The notes beneath the pieces are model-generated. The model saw only the letters and a list, made by a program, of their open reading frames with translations. It was not told the origin of the DNA and ran no database searches. A stretch of 64,000 bases of DNA from Chalciporus piperatus (lineage: Eukaryota; Basidiomycota; Agaricomycetes; Boletales; Boletaceae): assembly GCA_038093975.1 (NCBI GenBank), contig JBBPTG010000136.1, forward strand, positions 1-64,000, written 5' to 3'. The position numbers were made by a program, and so were the translations under genes. Shown piece by piece: positions 47,630 through 59,088 of this stretch (its first letter is position 1; each line of letters begins with the position of its first letter).

Positions 47630-47895
47630 GGGCTCCCTTCCCACACGTCAGCTTCTTTCACCCGTTATCTCGTCAGGGCACACCACGCGCGGCGCACCCG
47701 TGTACTTATCTTTCAACTTAGAGAATCGTCACATACGTGTAACATAATTCAATCGCTGCAAGACATGATACCTTCCCGAACCTGAGCCTGAGGACGTCGG
47801 ATGTATGATTGCAAATACGGCGCGAGTGTTCGACACGAGGAGAAATAGCAATCGATCGATACATATGTAACACACCAACAAAGGCTGTGGCTACC

Positions 47896-50411
47896 TCAGC
47901 TTGAACCGCGGACCTGCTTCTTGGCCGGGCCGATGGTGGTATTGTTGACCTGCGAACCGGTATGGAGTGAGTAACGAACCAGTGACTCATGTGGTGTGAC
48001 TTGTTCTCACCTTTGTTGCGAACCGTAGTGATGTCAACGACTCGTTCAGGTGCGCAGAAAGTGGAGAGAGGTTCAAGATCATCTGCGCGAAAGAACGGTC
48101 ATGAAAACGCACAGCAGGCACCATTGGCAAGATCAGCGAACAAACTTACCAGCGTTTTGGAGTGCCCGCTCAATGAATGTTGCAAAAGGTAAGTGAGCTA
48201 CCCAGGGCAAAATCGGAGAGGAGGGGTACAGCAATAGAGGTCACCGAAGATCACCAATCGATCACCAATCAAATCAGAGACAGAGAACGAGAGATATGCA
48301 TGGTTGATCGACCCACCTTCGAATTCCTGTACGGAATGTGTTTGTCCCCTTTCTCTCCCTTCTCCCCCAACGCGGCGATGACATCTCCCAATGAACTCAA
48401 GCTGCGGTTGATGTTCTGCGTCTCCTTCAGGCGGTCTTTGTGCCCAGCAGCTCCACTGGAGTTCAACCGTTCACTTCCTGCGAGATCGACGAGATTGAGG
48501 CTCCCTTCACACCGCTCGCCGGTATGTTGGTTGTTCCCAAAAATTCGAAGAGTGAAGACAGAGTGCGACCGCGACGAACGTTCATTCATGAGCGTAGCCG
48601 CGACGGTCCGTCGCGAATTGGCTAGTCGCAAGAGCGCTGTGACCTCACGCGGAGTGCGGAGCGGCATTACATTGACGTCAGTGACTCGCGTAGTCGCACT
48701 TGTCGCGGTCTTCTCGTGTTTAATTTCATGTTTCTTCTTGTCAAACTCGCCTTTGCCGAGCAGGTCATTGATCGTCTCGTTGTACTGTTATTTCCAGATC
48801 AATGAAACCCAGAAGAGGGGAAAACCGGGAGGGCTTACGATTTCGAGGAATTGTCCCTCCAAGCTATAATCCCAACCCTTGCTTTTCAACGTTTCTGCGG
48901 CTCTGAAAACTTCGTCGACGGCACGGGGTATCATGCCCATCGTCTCCTCGGTCTACAGAAGTCAAATTAGCTCAAGGTTCTGCTGCTCGTGAAGTACGCA
49001 CCAGACCGCCTTCCATAGTGAAGGACTTGCCAGAGCCTGTCTGGCCATAAGCAAAGATGCAGACGTTGAACCCGTCGACGCAACTCTGGGCGAGGAGAGA
49101 GATTTCCTCGAAGATGTCGACTTGGGTAGACTCGGGCTCGAACACCTACGGCCACGATGAGCAGAAAACTTGGCTTAGGAGTCAGGTGCTTACACGATCG
49201 AACGAGAACGAGTAGACCTCCTTCCGTTCCTGGCCCATTGCACTGGAACCGGAGGAGGTAAGTACAATTTCCTTGTGCTCTCTCTTGTCAGGGAACAAGA
49301 TATCTGCCACGAGACCCTTCGTCTGATCCTCAGGATTGGGACTACCGTTCGAGGATGAACCCGAACGCCTAGGGCCCGTGGGTGGAGAAGCAAGTTCGTG
49401 TGGCAGAACTGGCCGAACGCGACAAAATACACGAATGTTCCCTTTGAGCTCCTGGACCATGTTGTGCAATCTTCGGCGAACCATCTCGGCTTCTCTTGCC
49501 TCCGCCTCTAAGAATGCTATTCGCCTGAGAGCTGAGTCGTAGTCAAGATTCTCTTGTGACGCTTTGGATGTCGCAGCGTCGAATTGTGCTTGCAACGCGT
49601 CTTTCTCCACACGTAGGGCGCTCAACTGGGCGTTCAGAGCAATTTGTGCTGCTGAGTGATTGGACACAGTAGACTTTAAGGACACGATCATCTGTCGCTC
49701 CCTTTCGAGGTCCTCCTTTGCTATTCGGAGATCCCCAGAGAGCTGCCTGATTTCGTTCGCGCGTTTCTGGAGTTGCATCTCGAACTCCAGAATGTCCTTT
49801 TCGTGCTTGATACGCAATTTCTCGAGTTCCTCCGAAGAGTCCACGATCTGACGGCGTTTATCCAGCTCCGCTTCTCTGGTTAACGCGAGGTCACGGGAGA
49901 GAGCACGGTGGTCTGCTTGAATCTCTGCTACCTTTACGCGCTCTGCATCCATCTGTTGGGCGAGATAAAGAGCATTGGTAGCTTGTGCGGATTCTAGGGA
50001 AGAGACCTGGTACTGGAGTTCCCGTATGGTATCCATCGTACGTGCAGATCCAGAGACAGTGCGTCCTGCTGGCCTTCCGGCAACAGAGGGAGGCTTTGGA
50101 GGTGCGCTAGTCGCGCGGGTTGATCGACGCGGCATGGAGAGCTTTGGAGGGTCTGGCCTCGTGAGTTTGGCAGGTTGTTGACGCGACTGTGGTAGGGGTG
50201 CGGTGGGCTTATTGGATGCTGACCTTGCGGTGGGGAGAGGGCGCGAGCTTGTGTTGGTACCGATGGCGGGGAGCTTCCTTGGCTGATCGAGGACCGCATC
50301 GTCGAGGTCGTCGTCGATGGGGGCCTTGCGCTTGGTCATCCTCGGCGCTGGGGTCGACGTGTAGAGAGGTGGTTCGGGAGAAAACCGGTGCAGCGGCGAC
50401 AAGCGCGACAT
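47896..50411 (-). CDS. Kinesin-14 (C-terminal motor, Kar3/Ncd type)
   Basis: The N-terminal tail is basic and Pro/Ser-rich ([18 protein letters not shown]). A coiled coil of about 220 residues follows, then a neck, [16 protein letters not shown], that leads into a motor at the C terminus. Motor motifs are [14 protein letters not shown] (P-loop, about 49030), NERSSRSHS (switch I), [11 protein letters not shown] (switch II) and a final exon with the last motor strand, LRFATK, then [12 protein letters not shown]. Minus-end-directed kinesin-14 motors crosslink spindle microtubules and serve in nuclear fusion. The ATG at 50411 ([10 protein letters not shown]) is the first in frame; the frame is open a little upstream but without an ATG. 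The motor is split by several short introns. Confidence 0.92.
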
Positions 50412-51210
50412 TGGGCTTACGGCACGAACTTCTTCATACAAAAATCACAAACCACTGCGACGCGACAGGTCACGTGAGCGCGTCGCATTGTATACCAGAG
50501 TTGCAACACAAACAGAACTATTTATGAGAACTCGTTCGTCTACTTAAAAATAAATGTGGAAAAAAATCAGACTAGTGAGCTAGCTTGTATATATAAAGTT
50601 CCAGATGAGAAAACGAGAGCAGGCGATGAATGAAATGTGCCAGGAGGATGCCGATGTGATCGCTGCAAAGTGGACAGAGTTGCAACATTTCACCGACGCG
50701 ACTTCGCAGAGGGTCACACATTCGTCACACATCGAATTGCAACTCCGACCGGGAGTAAGGTTTCGTGCGTAGACCGCACTTGCACAAATTTCATCGACCG
50801 TTGCGGCATCCTTGATCAGTATCCAACTCCGCTCGAAATTGTCACATCTCGCAGTTCACTGGACAGTCGAGGCTCGGAGGGCTATAACATCACACTCATC
50901 AACACAGGGTTCCCGGAGAAATGAGATAGACCTTGAGTAGACCACTAGGTGTCCATAGAAAAATTCTGTAATTTTTTGGAGATGAATTTAATTGTGCCCT
51001 GACCATTCTTTGCTGCCATCAGGGGTACAGAAGGATAGGTATGAAGCCAGGCAGTGATATCATAGCTTTTGTTTCGAAAAAAAATACAGGTCCCTTGAGA
51101 GACCTTACAGTGAACTACTTCTACCACCACGAGCCTCTATTCATGTTGTGTCGTGCAGTAGAATGCGTTTTGCATCTCTGTCTCGTTTTGCAACTCTGGT
51201 CTCACGATAG

Positions 51211-51322
51211 TACTTTATTACCAGAGATAATCATCTACGCGTTCGAGATCGCTAACTTACCATGGCCTGTGAGGCACGTACCCATAGCAACATCCGACGA
51301 GAATCAACGTGCCCAGGCGTAG
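51211..51322. repeat. Dispersed repeat shared with 53820-53962
   Basis: From GTACTTTATTACC to the stop region of the F-box gene, these bases recur in the same orientation at 53820-53962 with small indels (AGATAATCATCTACGC, GAGATCGCTAACTTACCATG). It spans the 3' flank and last codons of the F-box gene. 50412-51210 and 50637-50924 show no convincing gene. Confidence 0.75.
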
Positions 51323-52787
51323 GCCCAATTCTCCGTTTCCAACTCAAACTGTTTCAACGTCGGCAACAGAGTGGAAAACTCCAACCACTCTTCATCTATG
51401 AACTCATATACCCCTTCAATATAAAGTGTCTCGATCGGACAACATGATCGGGACAAAAAATTGTTGAACTCTTTGTGCGGCCAGTGCAACGGATAGAGGA
51501 ACTCCATTGCGAGGTGACGCAAGCTCGGAAGCGTCATCAAGTCCAAGGTTGCCTTATACCACTGCGTCTGTGAGTTGATGGAGAGTGAACGGAGCCGGTG
51601 ATGAGTGAATGGATCTGGGGGAGGCGCGCCATGACCGACAGCCGCGAGTAGGTTGATGGAAAAGTCTTCTAGGTTCGGACAGCGCTGGAGGAGTGCTAAG
51701 AAGGCAACTTCATTGTCATATTTATCTCGAGGTGCGTAAGACTTGACCATCCGAGGTCGAGGAAGGTCAAGAGCGTTCCAGTTATGAGGCTGGGTCCAAC
51801 AACGATATCGCATCTGCGACGCTGCGCTGGTACGATGGATGTCTGCTGTGTATTTCCTTCGTCTGTTGCCATTGGCAAATCTTCATCGATCGTCATGTCC
51901 TCGGTTATGCCGAGCGCGGTAAATGGGATGATACCGTGATCGACATCGAGGAGAACATCGAGGTTGCGCAAGTTGGGGAACACCAGGACTCCCATTTGTA
52001 TTGACCCGCGTTTGTAGAGCTTGTGAATCTCCAGAGTGTGGAGTTTGGTGTGGGTGAGCGAGACAGGGCGACGATGTGTCAAGCAAAATGGGGAGAAGTT
52101 GAAGTTCTCGAGGTTGGTACACGACAGCAGGATCGCTGAGAAAATGTCATGATCGACTTCGTCACTCCAATCGAAGACGACAAGTGTCACCGAGAGGTGT
52201 GTCAGGTTCGTCCATCCGGGATTGAACATAGACAAAATGTCCACCCCGAAAACGGGAGCTCGAATGATGAGGCCACGGAGACGAGGCTGAGGTTGGACAA
52301 TGGATATCGGTTGTGCGATTGTGTCCAACTCTCCAAAGAGCTCGAGAAGTATTAACATCGGCACGTCCTCGAGCAGGGGTTCCAGTTCAACGGCTTCCCC
52401 GAAGTTGATGTTCAACTCCGTACAGCGAGCGATGTAGGGCTTGGAGAACGCAGTGGCAGGTATGCGCCCCGGGCTGCATACATTGACCTCCAGTGAAAGT
52501 GCATAGCTCTTTGTGTTCGAGAGCCAATGGTCGTAGAAGAACAAGCTTTGCTCCGGGTCCATGACCTTGTTATCCAGCGCGATAGATAAAGAACACCATA
52601 ACTCGGGTATGTCCAGCGCGATCTGCCTCCAGCGTCGACAAATCCAGGTGGGAAGTAATGGCGCCTCCTTCGAATTTCGCTCGGGGTACATATGGCATGG
52701 CAAGCATAGCATAAATATCTCCCGGAGTATCTCCGAGGGAAGGCGGTGTATGCCTGATGCTATGAAGTCGTCGTAGGCCTTCTTCAT
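51304..52787 (-). pseudogene. F-box/LRR gene with frameshifts
   Basis: The frame from the ATG at 52787 has a typical Agaricales F-box (HRLPSEILREIFMLCLP, WICRRWRQIALDIPELWCSL) followed by leucine-rich segments. F-box proteins pick targets for SCF ubiquitin ligases. The frame changes at about 51715: SSLTHLE in one frame continues as NEVAFLALLQRCPNLEDF in another, with no intron between, and ends ENWAYAWAR at 51304. Upstream of 52787, the family N terminus (TNYAAWGKDIPAI at about 52890, then DIKSIEHVVNQSRKKRDQIL) is also split between frames by at least one indel. Two or more frameshifts suggest a decayed gene; poor assembly is the alternative. 52788-53819 beyond this N-terminal piece shows nothing. 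Confidence 0.65.
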
Positions 52788-53940
52788 TGACAGGATCTGG
52801 TCCCGCTTTTTCCGTGACTGGTTAACTACGTGTTCTATGCTCTTGATATCGTGTCAAGGTCGTCAATCTGCAGATTGCGGGAATGTCCTTGCCCCACGCA
52901 GCGTAGTTTGTCTGGCAGCACTTGGAGTATGGGGTGTCAAGCGATTGAACCTGTAGGTAACATCGTCATTTTTCAGGATAACCGGTGTTGAGGAACCTTA
53001 CTATGGCGTGAGGATCTAGTGTCCCGTAGGCAGACCCAAGAGTCGAGATGAAGACAGTAGAATTTAACGTTCACCCTCACTAGTAGGGTGGGCTCTACCT
53101 GCGAAAAAATGGATACCGGCCGGAATACCAATTATGGTATCTACGAAAATGGAGGACAGTCGTTCCTTCTCACTACGAATTTCACCGGGTCGAAATTTGA
53201 GTTTTCAAGCAAACGGAAACTCTCTATCGTCGAATTGTACGCTCTTGCAGCTTTTGTCACCCAACAGCAACTCTCATAGGAATGAGAAGAGAGACAGTAT
53301 CTGGGCACTTCTTACCAAGAACCGAGGGAAATCGATAACAATGACATGACGTGAAGGGCCTCTCGATCATCGTTGTTTGATCGTGAAGCACTTCACACCA
53401 TGTCATTGCCTAATGCTCAGCACTTGACCAACCTGACGGTGTATAGTATCTGTATCGCTATTCGCATCTGTGTTATGTGAGCAACGGAAGGACAGGGTAG
53501 CTCGCTCACGGGGTTGCCGAGGAAGGGGAACCGGTGTTAGATCCACGGTTTTCACCCCATTGGCAACACCGTCAACGGTTGTCTTCATCCCGACTCTTTC
53601 GTTGCATAAGGGAGACTAGGGAGAACACTGGCAGTGTGCTCGCTGATTGCGGCGCTCAAGCATCGGTCACTTGAAGTATTGTCGTCAACTGGACAACTCC
53701 AACGTCTATTTTCGCGACTTCATCACGATCGGAAACTTTCCGGAAACCACAAGTATATAGTGACAACCTGAGGCTTGAGCTGATATTCCTCTCATTCCGA
53801 TCCCTTCGCAGTGCGTACTATGTACTTTATTACCCGAGATAATCATCTACGCATTCGATAAGCCCCAACCGAGATCGCTAACTTACCATGACCTGCAAGA
53901 CAGGTATCCAGATCCAGGCTATAGCAACATCCGGCGAGAA

Positions 53941-54106
53941 TCAGCGTGTCCAAGAGTAGGCCCAACCCTTATAGTTTCGTGCACAGGTCTTGCCACAAAA
54001 CGAATGGGTAACACCAATGACGGAGAGCGTGAGAGCTGGATTAGATTGAACGCACCTGGCAAAGATTGGACATGGTTTGGGCTGTTTTCTTTCGTAAAGT
54101 GGTCAT
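53941..54106 (-). pseudogene. Broken 5' end of the PARP-like gene joined to an F-box gene tail
   Basis: On the minus strand, exon 1 of the PARP-like gene is present (54106-54056, ending SNLCQ at a donor). The next exon has lost the CGTKPKYVDAA stretch but keeps THSFCGKTCARNY. Directly after this the sequence becomes GWAYSWTR-stop, matching the WAYAWAR-stop end of the F-box gene at 51304. The join at about 53967 is the outer edge of the right arm. Confidence 0.75.
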
Positions 54107-54279
54107 ATTCAATGTCGTTGTTGGGGGTTCCGTCTTTCGTGATGGACGCGATATGTTGACCTCCAGCGGGTATTGCCGCCACGTGTGTACCACGCATCGA
54201 GGACGCGACGCAGTGAATGCAACGTGGAGTCGGTGCAATCAATGGCATGCTGCATAGACGTGTCGTCCTCGATCCCCCC

Positions 54280-54286
54280 TATATAT
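54280..54286 (+). promoter_or_regulatory. TATA box of NADAR copy 2
   Basis: TATATAT preceded by a C-rich run lies about 70 bases upstream of the ATG at 54353. The same place in copy 1 reads CTATATA on the minus strand, so the element is kept in both copies. Confidence 0.6.
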
Positions 54287-54352
54287 TCCAGGAGCAACGC
54301 GCCATTCACGTCGTATATACATTGACACCAGCAGGAAGAATCAAGTCGAAGA

Positions 54353-55545
54353 ATGGCAGGTTCTGCAACACGAAAACTGTTACCTGCACCCCCCGCGCAA
54401 GGCCAACGTCTATCGAAGCAGAATCAATCGGCGATGGCTTCGCTGGTCACCAAGGTTAACGCCGATCCAACTTCGCATCAGAATAACAAAACGTACGAGA
54501 TCGACATCGTCCAAACAGTTCGCGTGACGTCCAACGATCCGCTGACGCGTCGCGAGATCGATGCGGTCAAGAAGTCGCTGAGACTCGGAGCGGGAGATCG
54601 GGGCTGTGTCTCTGATGACGACGGGGCAGTCAGGGTCGTACAGACAGGTTTGGAAGTCGTCAGCCATGCCAGCGGTGCAGGTGCGACGAAACGGTCTCCA
54701 CCGCCGCGTCCCCATTCTGCATCGCCGGGAGGATCGGCGAAGCAGGTGCTCGAGAGCTTGAACCAGATATTCACGCCGCAGACTCAGTCACCCGGGCCGA
54801 AGCGCATTCTGTTCTATCATGCCCATGATCCGTATTATGGGTTCACCAACTTTTCGCCCGACCCAGTCGAGTACAAGGGGAAACGGTACCCCACGAGCGA
54901 GCACCTCTTTCAGGCACTCAAGGTGGGCTTTTCAGTCAGCGATCATCACCCCTTGACAGGCACCGACGGATGATCATGGAAGAGGACAAGATCTCACATA
55001 TTCCATCCGTAGTTCCTTGATCGTCGTCCCGAGTTGGCGGAACACATTCGGACGTGCTCTCCACGCCCGCGCGTCGTCTTTGATGAGACCCATCGGTTCA
55101 ACCCAGAGGTCAGACGGGACTGGCTCAGCGTTAGAGTCCAAATGGTACGTTCCGCTATTTTCGTCTTCCACTTCTTCTGTTCCGGCGCATGCATGCATCC
55201 GAACAAGGAGTTGTTTGGTGCCAGTCACTCGACTGACGGTACTACACCCGAACGACAGATGGACACGGTTCTTTGGCACAAGTTTACACAGAACAAACAT
55301 CTAAAACAGGAGCTTCTCTCGACGGGAGATGCTGAACTTGTCGAGGTAAGCAATCGCGATTTGTTTGTCCCCTCAATCACAATGAAAGAACTCACCTCGG
55401 TGGCTGTCACCAGGACTCCGACAAGGACGCATTCTGGGGCGTAGGGCCTGACGGAAAGGGGGGAAACCAGCTAGGGAAAGCACTCCAAAGGCTGAGAGCA
55501 AAGCTGCGGGATGATGTTTCCACTAATCTCTCCGGCCAGTGGTAG
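54353..55545 (+). CDS. NADAR-domain protein, copy 2
   Basis: Four exons (54353-54922, 55013-55144, 55259-55345, 55414-55545) give 306 residues, all in phase. The domain (about residues 152-290) carries the same motifs as copy 1: FYHAHDPYYGFTNFSP, SEHLFQALK, RPRVVFDETHRF, WHKFTQNKHLKQELLSTGDA and DAFWGVGPDGKGGNQLGKAL. The protein differs from copy 1 mainly by a shorter proline run and a few substitutions (MAGSA versus MSGSA at the start, QTQSP versus QTRSQSP). It keeps its own promoter and introns and seems functional. Its PARP partner is broken, so a writer-eraser pairing, if real, is lost at this site. Confidence 0.88.
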
Positions 55546-55720
55546 GGTCCACGCCAACGAGACACTGCTCGCTTTATCGTGAGAGTTTATAGTACACACT
55601 GACAGATATTTATCACGGTTGTTGTGAAACGTGGATTAATGAATGATCATGTTTAATATCGTGCGGGGAGAAGCAGGATCGCCCCCTTAGAGCCCCGGGG
55701 TAAACTCCACTTGGTCCTCC

Positions 55721-55925
55721 CTATACGATGCCTACGAAGCTATTTCCGCAGAAAAGACAACGTTGCACCGCTTCTAGGAGCTCTTTCACAATCCAGCTAC
55801 GGGCAGCGACAGGTAACCAGCTTTCATCCACTGCCGAACTCTGGGAGATTGGCAGAAGCGCTTTACGGCTGCAACCTATGCAAGTTCTGACCATCGAAGT
55901 TGATAAAATGAAAGAAGTCACTGAA
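55721..55925 (-). pseudogene. 3' fragment of the TFIIIC 90-kDa gene
   Basis: The last exon of the TFIIIC gene is repeated here: VTSFILSTSMVRTCIGCSRK to RCLFCGNSFVGIV and stop, with two or three substitutions (VKELLEAV for VTQLLEAV). The match ends exactly at the arm boundary, and no further TFIIIC sequence lies beyond. Confidence 0.85.
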
Positions 55926-55959
55926 CCCCAGTGAGAAAAGGTGGTATGGGACTGTATGT

Positions 55960-56180
55960 CAGTGTATGTAAATATAGGCCATAGGGAGACATACGAGCGA
56001 ATCGGAAATGGGCGTCTCCATAGGTCTTTGTCGTATGAATACATATGTAGACAAAGGCATCTCTATGCCCCATAGTTCCCATAGGTTTCCATAGGTCGGG
56101 CTCGTCAAAAATCCCTTCAGAACAATTTATGCCATTCTATGCCATTCAAGCAATTACAATGGTGCAACACACATATGTCA
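55960..56180. repeat. AT-rich stretch dense in CCATAGG and TATGCC motifs
   Basis: CCATAGG occurs on the + strand at least five times within about 150 bases (for example TCCATAGG, CCCATAGG, TTCCATAGG), followed by TATGCCATTC twice. It directly abuts the end of the inverted repeat. It could be a decayed transposon end; no terminal repeat was identified. 56181-56676 shows no gene. Confidence 0.4.
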
Positions 56181-56676
56181 ACCTATGCACATCTAGGAAG
56201 GGGCACGAATGATACAAATCTCGCCACCCGCCCACCTGCCCCCACCACAATGCGCTCCCGATCGCCTTCTCTGCTGCTCGTACCCACTCCTGTTCCTCGC
56301 ATTCACGGAACCTCTAATGCATCAGCAAAACAGCAATTTTTGCGATCACATCGGCTGTCCCCTTCGTCCAGATACCATCTGCGACCTAGAAGCAAGTTCG
56401 TCGGGGTTAGTTGCTTCTGAAAATGGATGTGCGACAAACCAGCTTTGCTGCTTCGTCTTTGTAGCTCTGTACACGATGCCATCAGTATGGATAATGATAA
56501 GATAATCAGGTAGTAATACATACTGCTTTTGCCTGCGAAGAGAGTGTCTGGTAGTATGCATCAAACTCTTCTTTCGATCCGTTTGGTTTGATTTGTTTGA
56601 GCCAGCGGTGTACGCAAAGTGTGCTGGGCAAGATGTCATCGTTACTACACGAAATGTCAAAGAAAAGAAAAAATAA

Positions 56677-58320
56677 TTACCGTCCGGTTTTGTTCGCGGG
56701 AGGACGCCAAGCAGGTTTCTTGTTGCTTGACGTTGTAGCGAGAACTCCGGCAGATGGTTCGGGAGCAGGAACAGAACCGGTTTTCGAAACATCGTTTGTA
56801 CCTAGAGTAGCGACAGTAATGGAAGTGTCTTTGTTCTGAGTCGAGTCGTTGATGGCCGCAGCGGCTGTATTCGGAGAACGTTCCATATCAGAGTCGAGTT
56901 TTCGTGATGCGCGTAGTGCTGTTGATAACCTGGGGAGCATATATCAGACTCGTTGAAGTGAGATTTTAAAAAAAATACAACGGATTCTTAATGCGAAGCA
57001 TCAATTTTTCGGAAGGCTGTTTGGTAGCAACGGACTCGGAAGGTGTTGCTGCAGCTGCTGTGGCAAGGGTGGTCAATGGCAAGTAGAGATCGTCATCGTC
57101 ATCGTCGTCTGGCAACGTTGAAGTGAGCGGTGTGACGGATTGAGCGTCTCGCTTGTCGGATGTCGAAGGGTTTGAGTTTGTGTCGGAGGGCACTTGCTCT
57201 TCATGGCTGTTCATCGTCTCGGGGCTTGCAGAACAGACCAACTGGGACTCGTTGGCTGTGGTCACGGTCACAGTATGGAAGTTGTTGCTCGCTCGTCGCT
57301 CGTCGATGACATCGGCAGAGGATTCTGATCGTGAGTCGAGTTTTGCCCGTTTTGTGCCGACAGGTTCGCTTTCTTCCCTACCAGCTATGCCGTCGCTGTC
57401 CAGATCTCCTTCAGACTTGATTTTCCGCTTAGCCTTCTCTTTGGACTTGTTCGTGAACCACGTCTGCTTGAACGACGAGTAATGGTCCTTGGCGAGCCTA
57501 TCGATCTTCCACCCGTCTTCACCGAGGTTCGTTTCGGGGTGTGACTTGACAATTTCATGCCGAAGTGCCTTCTTGAGGGGAAGCGACATTGTAGTCCACG
57601 TTGTATTCGCGTCGATGAGGTTTTGATTGCGGAACGCATGCCACATATCCCGCATGGAATTGACGATCTTGGTAACTCGCGCTGCATCGAGCCGCTGACC
57701 CTTAGCGTCTTCCAGGTATCTCGTGTTGTGGTATTTGTCCTTGGACTTGGAGAGTTGCCCCTCGGCCGTTTCGTTCCATTCCTTCCACTTCTTCTCTGTC
57801 CAAAAGTGAACGAGCGGACAGTCTTCTGTTTTGAGCTGAGGAAGAGCCGGAATATCGTGTTGTACAGGTGCCTGGAGAGCAACATTCATTGGATCCGACG
57901 AAGTGCTCGCAGGAGAGCTGGTCGTCCGGCTAAGTTGTGAGACCAAGGTATCATAGGATTTTCTTGTGATCGAAGAGAGTCAGATAGACTGAATTAGTTG
58001 AAAAAATGACCTAACTGAATAGCAGATCGTGCTGATTCGAGCGTAGCATTTTCGAGCTGTAGCTTCATTACAGTGTCTTGTAGTACTTGAATTTGTTGAA
58101 TATACTGGATATATGCGTGTTAGATGATGTCCATGTTCGACGTACGACTCACCTGGTTGATTCCAATGTTGTTATTAGACCATTGCATTTGTGGAGTCAT
58201 CGTAAACATGTTGCTGGACTTGAAAGGATCGGAAAACGATTGTTGTGGCTGAGACTGTTCATCGAAAAAGAGAGAATTGGCTGGCAAAGAGAGCGTAAGA
58301 TCGGCAGGCATTATGGACAT
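56677..58320 (-). CDS. Hypothetical nuclear-looking protein, Agaricales family
   Basis: The ATG at 58320 begins MSIMPADLTLSLPANSLFFD. A short coiled-coil exon (YIQQIQVLQDTVMKLQLENA, about 58100-58010) comes next. A long exon (57946-56990) has a conserved region with FWTEKKWKEWNE, RYLEDAKGQRL and DRLAKDHYSSFKQTW, then basic KEKAKRKIK and a poly-Asp run. A last exon ends PPANKTGR at 56677. The family is common in mushroom genomes, sometimes near transposons, and has no assigned function; its basic stretch and helical repeats would fit DNA binding (inference). It is divergent from the next gene, 152 bases between the starts. Confidence 0.7.
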
Positions 58321-58472
58321 TATTTACAGCATTGACAATCGTCAGATTGGATCGTGGTCGTGGTGATGGGGAGACCGTCGAGGACCGTGTGAGAAAGTTG
58401 GGGTTCCCTAGATTTACCAAGTCCCATTACGCTTGCCTTCCTTGGCTACTACTGCTACACTAAGCCTACAAC

Positions 58473-59030
58473 ATGCCCACCACTCCAAACATCGTCAATA
58501 TGCTGGGGGACACAATCTACCTCGAGGTAGATGGTGTTCACCAAGACTGGAAGACTTACCGATTTGATCTCGACATCCAAACACCGGGCAAAAAGGTAAA
58601 TTATCTGAGTATATCACCAGCACAAATTTGATTGCAATCATCCAGACATTCGTCTTTCGGATCAAAGAAACTGTCAACAAGGTGTTCGCAACAGCTGAAG
58701 AAAATGCCTCACAAATCTCCGAGTCTGGGGAAGAAGACTTACCGAAGTGCTCGCCTACGCACCAGGACGAAGATCTTGTTGCGCGTGAAAATGAACCACG
58801 GTAACATCTAGTTTGTTCAATATATGCGATCTCATTGTGGGATTAGAAACATCGCCGCCACAGAATGTCGCCTACTCAAACAGTTCGCTCACAACGAGTC
58901 CACTGATACCAGCTCCCTCTTCGAATATCCACTCCGCACGATCGCCTATCTCACTCGTCCAATCACCGGATCGTCTCAGACTGTTGAAGAGATTTCTGAG
59001 ATGGTTCACAAACGTGCACGATTGTATTAA
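58473..59030 (+). CDS. Hypothetical protein, three exons
   Basis: Exons 58473-58595, 58646-58800 and 58847-59030 join in phase to give 153 residues. The protein starts MPTTPNIVNMLGDTIYLEVD and ends MVHKRARLY. It is acidic in the middle (SESGEEDLPK) with no membrane segment. I do not recognise a family. It shares a 152-base divergent promoter region with the gene at 56677-58320. Confidence 0.6.
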
Positions 59031-59088
59031 GACCCATGCTTGGAATCACTTGTATTTGTAGTACTTGAGAAATGTGTGTATCGTTCTT

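Larger units (their letters stand above)
53968..55925. repeat. Right arm of the inverted segmental duplication
   Basis: This is the reverse complement of 33305-35392. It holds an intact NADAR gene, its divergent promoter, the first part of the PARP-like gene (broken), and the last ~200 bases of the TFIIIC gene. Compared with the left arm it lacks 21 coding bases in the NADAR linker and about 100 bases of the PARP exon 2 region. Confidence 0.9.

Noticed and set aside
50637..50924. 95-codon plus-strand frame with several Cys (GGCRCDRCK)
   Set aside because: No homology I recognise, no intron or promoter support, and the Cys spacing fits no known finger; probably chance.
53088..53279. 63-codon plus-strand frame starting MGSTCEKMDTG
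   Set aside because: Short, no family, no splice or promoter support.
54041..54238. Minus-strand frame starting MHRLHVAFTASRPRC
   Set aside because: It is the promoter region of the right arm read in a chance frame; the left arm breaks it.
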